The notes beneath the pieces are model-generated. The model did no database searches, was not told the DNA's origin, and saw only the letters and a list, made by a program, of their open reading frames with translations. Source: Rebecca billardiae RCC1528 (taxonomy: Eukaryota > Haptophyta). From it: a stretch of DNA of 64,000 nucleotides. This document shows positions 9,297 through 19,050 of the stretch, in pieces. The stretch covers positions 1,798,001 through 1,862,000 of the forward strand of contig OZ251236.1 of NCBI GenBank assembly GCA_965240325.2, given 5' to 3'. A program made the position numbers and the translations under genes. Position 1 is the stretch's first letter, and each line of letters opens with the position of its first letter.

Positions 9297-10636
9297 ATGG
9301 CTGGCGGCGGCGAGAAGCATGGCACCGCGCCGAACAGCGTGGCCGCGCCGTACACCAACGTGAACGACCTCGTCGCCGAGAGCCGCGCCGAGGCGAAGCG
9401 GCCGATCCCGACCTCGAAGCCGACCAACCCCGAGGACCAGAAGCGGCTGAACCAGCTCGACTCGCAGGACGCGTGGGCGCGACGGCGGCAGGAGAGCGCG
9501 GCGCACGCGCAGACCATCGCGTCGAAGCGCGGCTCGGTGCGCCGCGACCCCACCTCCGAGCGCGTGCAGAAGTACGTCGACGGGCTGCAGGACCGGCTGC
9601 CGGGCGGCGAGAAGACCGCCACCAAGTGCAAGCCGCTCGCGCCGGTGTTCGTCGTGCTGATCTACGCGGCGTTCTACGTGTCGAAAGGGATCACCATCGC
9701 CGCCAAGTACCTGCACCTCCTCTGGTCCATGTGCCCGCAGACGGTGATCAAGATTGCGTACGGGCTCGCGCTCTGCTTCTTTGGCGGCACGTTTGTGGTC
9801 GCGATCGCCGCGTCCGAGGCCTTCTACGCGGCGGGGTGGCAGCGCGCGTACTGGTCGTGCCTGCTCGTGTACGACGAGGCGCGGCGCATCCGGTACGCCC
9901 TCGAGGAGGACGACTACGTCGACGCCGACGGCGACGGCGTCGCTGACGTCGACCAGATCGGCTCGAAGGAGCTCGTCTCGCGCAAGGTCGGGCTGGCGTT
10001 CCGCACGGTCGACGACCCGGCCGAGCTGCAGAGCGCGTTCGGCAACTTGTGGGGGGCGTACCTCGCCGTGCTCGCGACGCTGCAGTTCAAGTTCGCGCGG
10101 ACCACCGCCTTCGCCGTGGGCATCGCCTCCTCCTCGCGCTTCTTCTTCCTCAAGCTGCTCGGGCCGCCCCTCAACCACGTCATGCCCGCGGAGGCGGAGC
10201 AATGGTGCGCGCGGCCGCGCGCAAGGCCGGCGCGCGGCGCGCGGCGTGGCGTGGCGTGGCGTGCTCACGCGCGCGCGGCCGCGCCGCTTGCGCCGGCCCC
10301 CGCAGGGTGCCCGTCTTCATCGACACGTTTGTGCACGTGGTCGCGCTCATCCTCGCGTGGTACCTGCAGATGGTGATGAGCGCGATCACCAGCGGGCTGC
10401 GCGGCGGCACCATCGCCGCGCGCGCGTTCCTCGAGTTCGCCAACGAGCGCGGCTGGAAGAAGCTCGACGACGAGTCCACCTCGCTCACAGACGAGACGAT
10501 CGGCATGGTGCTGGCCGCGGGCGGCATCTGCTTCCAGCTGCTCAACGGCTTCCAGCTGCCGTTCCCGGCCAACATCGTGCTGCTGCCGCTCACGGTGATC
10601 GAGTGGGTGCTCAGGTGGCAGGTGACGTGGGGCTGA
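9297..10636 (+). CDS. Multipass membrane protein with EF-hand-like loop
   Basis: Exons are 9297-10204 and 10306-10636 (412 aa; exon sum 1,239 nt). The 101-bp intron begins GTGCGC, ends CCGCAG and splits a Trp codon. The N-terminal ~110 residues are hydrophilic. Hydrophobic segments follow at PVFVVLIYAAFYV, IKIAYGLALCFFGGTFVVAI and LWGAYLAVLATLQFKF; two more are in exon 2 (VALILAWYLQMVM and PANIVLLPLTVIEW). Between the second and third lies DADGDGVADVDQ, an EF-hand-type Ca2+-binding loop with Asp at positions 1, 3, 5 and 9. I do not recognise the family. It may sense Ca2+ at an internal or plasma membrane, which is inference. Confidence 0.7.
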
Positions 10637-12689
10637 GCACCCCAGCGCGCCGCGCTGGCCGCGCGCACCAACGCGGGGGGCGCGGCCGCAGGGGCGAGGC
10701 GCGCATGCAGCACGTGCGCGGCCGCCCGCCGCTCGCGCGGGCGCGCCCCCCCCGGTGACTGGGCACGTGCACGCGCCCGAGCGAGGCCCGTGCGCCGCAC
10801 GGTCGCCACGCCGGCACGCGCCGAGCCAGAGGCCTGAGCCCGATCACCGGCCGCCGAGGGCTTGCCACGCATTGGGCAGCGCTGCGCTCGTCACGCGCTG
10901 GACTTGGCCATGCGGGGCACGGTGCCGCCACGGCCACGTCTGATCACGGCGCTGGCCTCAGTCAGGGTCCTGCCACTGAGGCCTTAATGGCGAAGCCGTC
11001 CGATCCGGCGGCTCTGCAGCCCGGCCGCGGCTCGATGACTGCACCGGACGTCTGCACCCGTCGCCGTCGGCGTCAAAAATAACGCCGTGACCAAGTCTTG
11101 ACTGACTTGCCGACTACTCCCGTGACGAGGCATCACGACGGCGTCACTACTAGTCGTCACTACTCACTACCGCTTGACCGGCACTGATGGGCAATGACGA
11201 GGCCCAGTAGGTGGGTCCCTGGCGATTTTCCAGCGGTCTTTTAAACATTTACCGTGTTTTATGGCCGGATTTCTTTTCGCGCGGGGCGCGGCTCGGGAAA
11301 ATCGCCGGGCCGCCGGCCGGGGTCCCGATCTGAACGCTCCCGACGATGTCGGAGCGCCTCTCCAGCGCGACCGAGCCGCCGTGTGTCGGGTAGACTACTG
11401 CCAACACCTATCGCGCGCTCCAGCGCTTTGCGCGTGCTCACGGATGGGATCCGTGGTCACACATCCCCCGCCTGGCACGGGCCGGCATGTTTGACTCTCG
11501 CCCGGCTAGACGCGTACAGACAACTTGAATCGATCGGCAGGTGTTCGACCCGTGCCTTCGAGCAGGGTCACTTTTCGCTACAAGCGGGTCAGGCGACGGG
11601 AGGCATGGGTCACCATCAGGCATGTGCATACGCTTGACGCTCCCGCCATCTTGAGCAGCTCTACGCACCGTGAAGGTGACAATTGGGCTGCGCGCAAGCT
11701 GCTCGTGAGAACGCACGACAGCCAGCCCCGGGCTCTCGGGGAGCCATGTGAGCGATTGGCGACTTCCGAGAGGGCGTGTTTGGTGGGGGTTGGTACCAAT
11801 AATCGACCAGCAGGCCTGGGATGGGTGCACTGAGGACTTGGGATGCTAAGAAGCCGCCGCGATGTGCATCGAGCACGCTGACTTGCCATCCGTGTGCACG
11901 ATCAAGCGCCAGGAAGATCAGCAGGGCCTTTGACAGCGGCAGCAGGCGCTCAGCGATCCTTCCCTATGCCGAGTGTGGGCATAATATGCGGTGCTCGAGC
12001 GTGGTCGCAGGATATGGGTCCATTCTTGACAGAACTCGGTCGCGTTGACAGGCGCGGGTGCCACCCCACGCTGTTGCTCCTGCCATCGGGTGGTCCCACT
12101 CGTTCCGCTTGTTATCTGCGAAGACTCGTACTCAGCAAATCTACGGCTAGGCGTGGTAGACCCCTCAGACACATGTCTGATGATTGCCCGGCACGTTCTC
12201 GTCGTCACGTTGGGTGTACTTGAGCGAGCGGAAGCCGCAACGTGATGGCTAGGCCAGCAGCTCAACCATCTGACGTCTCGCCGGCCAACTGGCTGAGTGC
12301 TCTCAGCCTAGCAGCAGCGTCGGTGAACCTATCGTATTGCTGCCTGGCAAGAAGATTGTAGGAGGTATCGTCCACGGCATGGGCTGCAGCTGCGGTAGTC
12401 GTGGACTGGTGGCGGCCTCACGCGGGTGGGCATACGACGACCGGTGACACGCTGAGTACGAGCACGGAAGCCGCCGAGCGCGGCAAGCTCCGGCGGTGGC
12501 GTTGGCTGATAGTCCAGCCTCGACGGCGGAGGGCTCCCGTGTGACGACGGTGACATGCTCGGTGGCGGGCGATGATGCGTGCCTCGGCACGCAGCCCGCC
12601 ACAAACACTGCCACTCGCAGGCAGTCCCGTTGCGGCCCGGTTTGCCTGTGTCCGCGTCGCTCGGCGCCTATTCGATGACCCAACAAACG
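10637..12689. other. Gene-free region, lower GC than the genes
   Basis: No supported gene. The first ~300 bp are GC-rich 3' flank. From about 10950 the base composition drops and GTCACTACT-like words recur (11090-11170). Between 11250 and 12690 all six frames contain only short open stretches without recognisable domains, coding bias or splice signals like those of neighbouring genes. It could be an old, decayed repeat, but I could not identify a family. Confidence 0.5.
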
Positions 12690-12802
12690 TACCCACATAT
12701 AGGAACGAATTTGAATATATAGTGAGCCACATCCATGGTCAATATAAAGTGGGTAACCGTCGTTATATATACGGGTAATTGGCTATATACAAAGTGGGTA
12801 AT
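12690..12802. repeat. Cluster of TATA-GTGGGTAA words, direct and inverted
   Basis: TACCCACATATA (12690-12701) is an inverse of a motif that then appears directly as AATATAAAGTGGGTAA (12741-12756), TATATATACGGGTAATT (12764 on) and TATATACAAAGTGGGTAA (12785-12802). Four related copies in 113 bp are unlikely by chance. Function unknown. Confidence 0.55.
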
Positions 12803-13439
12803 CTGCTCGATCTTGCTGTAGTTTGTTGGAGGTATCCGCGCACAGCATAGAGCCCCACTCTTTGCTTCATAAAATGGTTCGGTCGGGTGTCAACGGTTGC
12901 CAATAAGTCATTCCGATCGCATGTCGCCATCTAGCCACCATAACCATCAAGTAACGCTTCGCAAAATCTCTATGTGACACTAGTGGCGCGGCGCGCGCGC
13001 GCTCGGCCGCGCGACGGCACGCGGAGTAGGATTTGAGGTCGAAACTTTTGCTCCGCCCCGATGGGACGCATTTATAGCGTCGATTCTGGGTGAGAGACGA
13101 AATCTAGGACGCCATTCTGAGTGCGCCAGAATATCGCCCCAGTTGGGAGGGACCCACCTAGGCCCAGGTCCAGGACGATATATGTTACCGGACTACTACT
13201 ACGACGACTATGTCTATCTGAAAGGCTATGAGTATGACTATATATATATATACTGCGGCTTATCTACTCGCGTCGCCCGTATTCCGTACTGACTCGCAGT
13301 ACTAGCTCGGCCGCGCGGATGACTGACAACTCGCGTCCGGCGACTCCGTCATCCGAGAGTCCGAGACTCAACGTCACGACCATAACTCATAAGGTCCAGC
13401 GCGGTCACCGCGTGCGTCGTCAGGAGTGTTGCCAGAGCA
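12803..13439. other. Gene-free stretch
   Basis: Mixed composition, with a short GC-alternating patch at about 12985-13010 and a short TA tract near 13238-13252. I see no gene, RNA or repeat family here. Confidence 0.5.
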
Positions 13440-14250
13440 GCAGTTCACCTGAGTCCTGACATGTCGTCACGGGCCTCGCCTGACAATCATCATCTAGCTA
13501 GGACACCTGTCAGCTGACTCGGACAGGCAGACGGTTGCCTGACGGCTGACCGCCTGACTCTGAGTCACACTGACAGTGTCAGGACTCAGGTGGCCGCCTG
13601 ACACCGTGTCAGGTGACCCACCTGACACTGTCAGGCGGCTCATCTCGCCTCACGCCTGCCGACAGGCTGACACTAGCTGTCAGCCGACCGCACTCGCCGG
13701 CACGCCTGACAGGCTGACACGTGTCAGCCAGCTGTCAGCCGTCGGCTGACAAGTGCCAGCCCGGCTGACAGTCACTCCTACTCGGCCGGCGCGGCGCACG
13801 AAGCGGCCACCGCGCCGCAGCGCGCGGCCGCGCGCCGGTCGCCGCCGCGGGCTACGCGCCGCGTCAGCACTGTAACGGTCTGATGTCGGAGCGCCGAAGA
13901 GACTAAGCAGACCCGCGACGGCCGGCGGGTGGCGGCTGGGCCGCGCTGGCGGGCGCCGGGCCGCCCCGGCCGGGGCCCGCGCCCGGCCCCGCCGGCGCCG
14001 CCGCCCGGCCGTAGTCGGCTGACAGTCAGCCGACACGGCTCGGACGTGTCAGCCGGCAGCACCCTGACAGCCACCTGACCGCCTGACAGTGTCAGGTGGC
14101 CGCCTGACAGTGTCAGGTGACCCACCTGACACTGTCAGGCAGCCCATCTCGCCACTCGCCTGACAGGCTGACACGTGTCAGGTCGTGTCAGTGTCAGATG
14201 TCAGGTGGCCCTCCGCTGTCAGGTGAACTGCCCTGCGTGACACTATTACT
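13440..14250. repeat. Dense TGACA/TGTCA palindrome cluster in two blocks
   Basis: By hand count about 17 TGACA or TGTCA pentamers lie in 13440-13780 and about 17 more in 14000-14250. Many pair as palindromes (CTGACAGTGTCAG, CCTGACACTGTCAGG). The blocks share an ordered core: AGGTGGCCGCCTGACA, then GTGTCAGGTGACCCACCTG, then ACTGTCAGGC, then GACAGGCTGACAC, at about 13588-13672 and 14093-14173. They are therefore diverged duplicates. The spacer 13790-14000 is GC-rich and lacks the motif. No coding frame fits. Confidence 0.8.
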
Positions 14251-14929
14251 CGGAGTCAGCATACTTACTGTCCGATCATGCCGTCAGCCGAGCCGCCGGG
14301 TCACGGATCACTGTGACTGTCCGCGGCGAGGCTCAGGCTGCGCGGACCGCGCGCCCGACCCGATTCATCGTCGTCGACGATTTCGGATACTGAAGAATAA
14401 TAATCGATTTCGTCCCCGGCGGAGCGGCAGTCGTAGCGCCGGGGCCCGCACCGACACCGTCGCGGCACCGTCGTGTCCGTCGTCATCACCGTGCCCGTGG
14501 GCCCGGTGGGCCGCACGCATCAGTTCGGCCCGACGGCGGAGATATATTGGCTATATCGCGGGGCCACGGTCACGGTGACCGGCGGGCCAGCGGTGTCGCC
14601 AGCAGGCAGCAGGCAGCAGGACCGCCGTCGGACTGGGAGTTCTCGGCCCGGGGCCGCCGGCAGCCGCGCGAATGCTCAATGCACGGCCAGTGATGAGTAA
14701 CTATACTAATAACTGATGCCCTGGCTGATGCGGTGACTCGGGCCCGTCTGCGGGCCCGTGCGGACGGTGCCGCCCTGTCCGCCCTGGGTCAGTCCTGACT
14801 CGGTCAGTCGGTGACTGACGTCGTATAAGTGCGGCCCGCGCAGAGACTCGCGGTGAGAGCCACTGGCACTGATAATGACGATACTGATGTATATATATAT
14901 AGTTCATAGTCGTAGTGAATAAAGCAGTA

Positions 14930-14975
<46 letters not shown>

Positions 14976-15130
14976 TCACGACTGAACCGTTACCGCGTGA
15001 CTGATCATGACGATGTCTCGTCGGATGAGTAGTATAGTCGTAGTCTGATCATCTGCTGATTGACGACTACACGCTGCATGCCGTGACTGCGCGCGGCGGT
15101 CCGGCGGATTCAATAAGTTATCAAGATATG

Positions 15131-15168
<38 letters not shown>

Positions 15169-15435
15169 TGAGCGACTACGCCAGGTTATCAGCATGACGA
15201 CGACGCGCCGCGTCGCCGTCATCATCACTCATCACTGACACTCGTCACGTAGTGATCGATGAGACTCAAGATAGCTCGGACCCATATGATTAAATAATTA
15301 TAAGCGCAGTCGTCAGCAAATAGCAGCGCGCTGAAGTTACCATCATCGCCATCGGATTCGGTGCCGCGTCAGATGGCCGCAGGCCGCGCCGAGCAGCAGG
15401 GCGAGGCCCCGTCACCACCAACGGCTGCGTCGCAC
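14251..15435. other. Gene-free stretch with two (TA)n tracts
   Basis: No supported gene. (TA)n tracts lie at about 14933-14972 and 15131-15169. The rest is mixed composition. It is the 3' flank of the heme oxygenase gene, which reads leftward and ends at 15436, so a polyadenylation region for it should lie at the right end. Confidence 0.6.
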
Positions 15436-16302
15436 TCACGCAAACCGTGCGTCCCAGTCAACGAGAGCACGCGTGAAGAGCGCATACGCCGCGCGCCACG
15501 GCTGGCCGGAGAGCTCGTCGAAGAGCGCGATGTTGAGAGCAAACACGGCATTCGCCTCGTCCACAATCGCCTGCTGCGCCGACTCGTCGAGGCCGAGAGT
15601 GTTGAGCTGGCCATACCAGCTCTCGATGAATGTCTTGATATCTCCGACATCGTCAAATGCGTAGAAGTAAGTGCCGCGCCCGTCGCTCGGCAGCTTGAGC
15701 GAGCGGCGCGCCATGCCCGCCATCATCTGCCCGCCAAAGAGGTCGCCCAGGTAGCGCGTGTACTGGTGGCCGATCAGCAGCCACGGCCGATCGCTGCTGG
15801 CGATCGCGCGAATACGCGCCACGTACGCGCGCGTCGCTGCAGTCGGCTGCACGCGCTCGCGCCAGTCGGCCCCATGCAAGTACTCCATGTCCTTTGCGAG
15901 TGCGGCGGATCGGCGCAGCTCGGGCATGTCGAGCGCGCGCACGTGCGGGTCGTCCGTGGTGTCGAACGCGCGCTCCATCTCCTCGTAAACGAAGGCGAGC
16001 GAGGCGACGAGCTGAGCAAACGCCTCCTGGGTCGCAATGCCGCGGAAGAAGCCGCTGACAAAGGCCGTGTTCTCGGCGATCGAGTGGCTCTTGCGCGTGC
16101 CGTCGTCCAGCTTGAGCGCCAGGCCCCACTCGCGCGCGGAGCGCGCCTCCTTGGCGGGAGGAGCGGACGTTGGTGACTCGGTAGTGACCATCATGACCTT
16201 TGAGCTGGGCGCGATGGACACTGCCCTCGCCCCAGACGCGAGGCCAGCGCTGCGCAGCGTCGGGCCGGCGAGCGCTAGGCTCGACACAACGACGGCCAGC
16301 AT
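15436..16302 (-). CDS. Heme oxygenase, probably plastid-targeted
   Basis: Single exon, 288 aa. Heme oxygenase opens heme to biliverdin IXalpha using O2 and reductant (ferredoxin in plastids), feeding bilin pigments and phytochrome chromophore in algae. The proximal-His region is SHSIAENTAFVSGF, and the distal helix carries the family signature HQYTRYLGDLFGGQ. The length after the presequence fits plant/algal and cyanobacterial enzymes. The N-terminus MLAVVVSSLALAG is a signal peptide followed by a Ser/Ala/Arg-rich stretch, as expected for import into a complex plastid. The frame is open further upstream to 16479, but the start at 16302 is chosen because it begins the signal peptide. The gene reads toward the gene-free island. 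Confidence 0.92.
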   Translation of the reverse strand: MLAVVVSSLALAGPTLRSAGLASGARAVSIAPSSKVMMVTTESPTSAPPAKEARSAREWGLALKLDDGTRKSHSIAENTAFVSGFFRGIATQEAFAQLVASLAFVYEEMERAFDTTDDPHVRALDMPELRRSAALAKDMEYLHGADWRERVQPTAATRAYVARIRAIASSDRPWLLIGHQYTRYLGDLFGGQMMAGMARRSLKLPSDGRGTYFYAFDDVGDIKTFIESWYGQLNTLGLDESAQQAIVDEANAVFALNIALFDELSGQPWRAAYALFTRALVDWDARFA

Positions 16303-16926
16303 GCTGAAGCTTCGAGGACGTGAGCCGGTGAGCTTCTTCGATTCCGCCCCGATGTTTGCCCGCCATTTTTTGACCGCGCGGCTTTTTTCCCGCCGCCAAT
16401 CCGGATTCCAGGCTCGGCAGCCAGCGGCAGCGGCTCTGACCCTCCCCGGACTGGCAGACGGTAATGTACGGGAATACATGCAGTAACTACTTACTACACT
16501 GATGGTGTGGTTCCTAGTTACTACTACTGTATGATCTAGCTAGGTTGTCCTATTTCTATGCCCAACCGCACGCACAGGGCCAGGCGCTGAGAGCCCTGCC
16601 TGCCACTGCCTCGCCGCAAGAGGGCCGCGCACCTGCGTGTCAGTCACGCGGACACGTGGGTGCCTGGGCTGGTGTCATCGGAGGTGTCCGCCGGTCCAAC
16701 CTTGGCCCGGCTGGCCGCGCCGCCGATCGTCAGCCGAAAGATGGTCGTGGGACATGGGCTGTGCGAGTGGGAGCATGTGGGGTGCACCGTGCTCGCAAGC
16801 GCCCTTGCCCTTGACGCGGCCCCATCGAGGCCCCAGAGGCCGCACGATTCTCGCTGCCACGCCGTGGTACGCAGGCGGCGTGCTCCCTGGCAGTCAGCGC
16901 TGGCCATCCGCCGAGGCGCGCGGCGC
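16303..16926. other. Intergenic region upstream of heme oxygenase
   Basis: Lies between the heme oxygenase start and the stop of the next minus-strand gene. It must hold the heme oxygenase promoter. The AT-richer part at about 16460-16550 is the likeliest place. No gene is supported. Confidence 0.45.
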
Positions 16927-17676
16927 TCACGATAGCAGCTGCACCAGCATGTCCTCGATCTCGTCGACGGACTCGCACGCGTGGGCGAAGAGCACGCGCT
17001 TTTCGCGCACCTCGCACCCCTCGTCCTCCATCTGGCACACGATCGTCTCGATCGTGAAGCCCTTCGCGTCGAGCTCGGTGGCGCGCACGCGCTCGATCAC
17101 CTCGTCCGGGGAGAGCATCTGCCCCTGCTGCTCGAGCACGTACACCTCGAGGTGCGTGTTGAACTGGGTGTTGAGCTGGGAGAGGATCGCGTTGACGGAC
17201 GAGCCGCTCACGGGGGCCGGCGCGGCCTCCTCCTCGCGCAGCTGCGCCATCTCGTGCAGCTGCGAGCGCACGCTGTCCTCGCCGTCGCACGGCCGCTTGA
17301 ACACGATCGGCATCGAGACGGCGACGCACGTGTCCGAGGAGACGTCACACAGCACCTCCTCGATGATGACGCCCTCGTCGTCGATCGAGGCGATTTTCGC
17401 CCCGGCGAGCTCCTGCTTCGTGAAGTCCACATCCGCAGTGTGCTGCAGCGCGATCTGCCTCACGTCGGCCGCGTGCTCGTCGTTGTATTCTCGCGCGATG
17501 TCATCGTACGTGCGCTTCAGCGCGACCGTCGCGCGTGTGGCTGCCCGCGCGCGCCAGTGAGGGGTGACACGGAAAGCCGACAGGCCCGCGGTGTGCACAG
17601 CCGCCCCCGCGGCGAGAGAAAGCAACGGCAACACGCGCGCAACGGCGCGCATCGCCGTTGGACCACGCCGCATCAC
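16927..17676 (-). CDS. Plastid-targeted protein with two duplicated Cys modules
   Basis: Single exon, 249 aa (241 if the second ATG at 17652 is used). The N-terminus is a signal peptide ending in GLSAFRVTP, an SA-F junction typical of presequences for red-type complex plastids. The mature part holds two related modules. Each ends with Gly-(V/F)-x-I-E-x-(V/I)-(L/V)-Cys-x6-Cys, then a strand, then (P/A)-C and an acidic helix: LCDVSSDTC...FKRPCDGEDS in the first, VCQMEDEGC...FAHACESVDE in the second. I do not recognise the family. The three conserved Cys per module suggest metal binding or redox activity (inference). Its start faces the ankyrin gene 175 bp away. Confidence 0.75.
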   Translation of the reverse strand: MMRRGPTAMRAVARVLPLLSLAAGAAVHTAGLSAFRVTPHWRARAATRATVALKRTYDDIAREYNDEHAADVRQIALQHTADVDFTKQELAGAKIASIDDEGVIIEEVLCDVSSDTCVAVSMPIVFKRPCDGEDSVRSQLHEMAQLREEEAAPAPVSGSSVNAILSQLNTQFNTHLEVYVLEQQGQMLSPDEVIERVRATELDAKGFTIETIVCQMEDEGCEVREKRVLFAHACESVDEIEDMLVQLLS

Positions 17677-17851
17677 CCTTCACGCGCAGACGCGCTCGGT
17701 GGAATCGTGCCCGTTCGCATCACGCGCCTCCGATGCAGGGGCTCCGATTGGTCCGCTTACACATTGCTATGAAGGGCGGAAATTACTACCTTTTACTTGT
17801 ACTTGGGGCTGAGATTCAGATTCTTAACTGCAGTTGTGAGCAGCGGTTAGG
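17677..17851. promoter_or_regulatory. Bidirectional promoter, Cys-module protein / ankyrin protein
   Basis: Only 175 bp separate divergent start codons. ATTGG at about 17747-17751 is an inverted CCAAT box, a common element of bidirectional promoters. The right half is AT-richer than flanking coding DNA. Confidence 0.5.
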
Positions 17852-18763
17852 ATGGCGGCCGCCACGCGCCCGGAGCCCATTCGGGTCCACCAGCTCTTCA
17901 CGACGGCAGTCCACCGCGGCGATGCGGCCAAGGTTCGCGAGATGCTCTCCCACGGCGCGAGCGCCTCGGCCGCCAACGAATACGGCATGACCCCGCTCCA
18001 CTGGGCCGTCGATCTCGGCCACGCCGAGGTGGTCGAGATCTTGTGCGCTCACGGCGCGTCGTGCAAATCGGCAAACGCGAGTGGGGACTCGCCGCTGCAC
18101 ATCGCCGTGCGCGGGGGAGACGCCGATCTGGCTGACATACTCCTGAGCCACGGGGCGAACGCGCTCCAGGCCAACCGCGACGGCCTCTCCGCCCTCGACC
18201 TCCTCGACGGCCTGGAGGGCGAGGAGCGGTACGAGATGGGCCAGCTGCTGCAGCATCACGTGGGCGACGCCGGCCGCGCGCGGGTCGTCGAGGCGCTGGA
18301 CAGCACCGTGGTCGACACCGCCGCCATGGCCATGGCAGCCCTCGCGGCGCCATCGGGCGCCGGGCCCGCGCCAAACCAGCGCACAGAGGCAGTGCCTCAG
18401 ACGGTGGCCCCGAGCGCGCGCCCGCATGCTGGTGACGGCCTGTCGGTGCGACGCTACCAGACGCCACAGGGTATGGCCGTCGCGGTCGGCACGGACGATG
18501 ACGACGGGAGCTACCACTCCATCATTACGCTCGGGCCGGACGGCCCCAAGATCGTGCGCGCGATTGCGGTGGGTGACGACGAGCCTGGCGCCGCGGCTGG
18601 CGGCCCACTGACAGCAGCAGGAGCCATTGACGCCACCGCCCCCGCGCAGCTGTCTGGCCTCGTCTCGGAGGGGGCTGGAGGGGGCGCCGGCGAGCTCGTG
18701 CGAATTGGCCGTCCACTGACCGTTCCAGCCCCGCCCCCCGACAACGTGTTCCGCGACCCGTGA
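17852..18763 (+). CDS. Ankyrin-repeat protein
   Basis: Single exon, 303 aa. About three ankyrin repeats fill residues 12-125: GMTPLHWAVDLGHAEVVEIL, GDSPLHIAVRGGDADLADIL and a third starting GLSALDLLDG, each with the TPLH-like turn and paired helices. The C-terminal half is Ala/Pro/Gly-rich and lacks a recognisable domain, though it contains a strand-like stretch (SYHSIITLGPDGPKIVRA). No signal peptide or membrane span is visible, so a soluble cytosolic or nuclear scaffold is likely. Partners cannot be inferred from context. Confidence 0.85.
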   Translation: MAAATRPEPIRVHQLFTTAVHRGDAAKVREMLSHGASASAANEYGMTPLHWAVDLGHAEVVEILCAHGASCKSANASGDSPLHIAVRGGDADLADILLSHGANALQANRDGLSALDLLDGLEGEERYEMGQLLQHHVGDAGRARVVEALDSTVVDTAAMAMAALAAPSGAGPAPNQRTEAVPQTVAPSARPHAGDGLSVRRYQTPQGMAVAVGTDDDDGSYHSIITLGPDGPKIVRAIAVGDDEPGAAAGGPLTAAGAIDATAPAQLSGLVSEGAGGGAGELVRIGRPLTVPAPPPDNVFRDP

Positions 18764-19050
18764 GCTCATCAGCCACCATCAATCACATCGTCAAGTGCGG
18801 GATCGGGCGTGATGACGACATATGACACGGGGATGCGGCAGATGGCCGGCCGATCGAGCCCGCCGGCCTGACGTCTGCCTCGTCGGCTGATGCTGACGCT
18901 ATAATTATAGGGGTGTATATATGTGTATATAAATATATACATATATATAAATATAATAAAGCTATATACTAGTAGTCGTTGAATATATACTTGTCGTCCG
19001 GCGGTACTCGTACTACCCGCCATCACGTCGCGAGGTGGTTCGTCGTCCAG
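18764..19050. other. Convergent intergenic region with AT-rich tract
   Basis: Lies between convergent stops of the ankyrin and GT47 genes. Bases 18900-18990 are AT-rich (TATATA with TAATAAA-like words) and may serve both 3' ends. No gene. Confidence 0.5.

Noticed and set aside
11521-11580. Possible tRNA B-box-like GTTCGACCC
   Set aside because: No matching acceptor stem, A box or anticodon arm could be built around it.
11254-12732. Several 60-130 codon frames in the gene-free island, considered as retroelement or small-protein genes
   Set aside because: No domain, no shared codon bias with neighbouring genes, and mutually overlapping on both strands.
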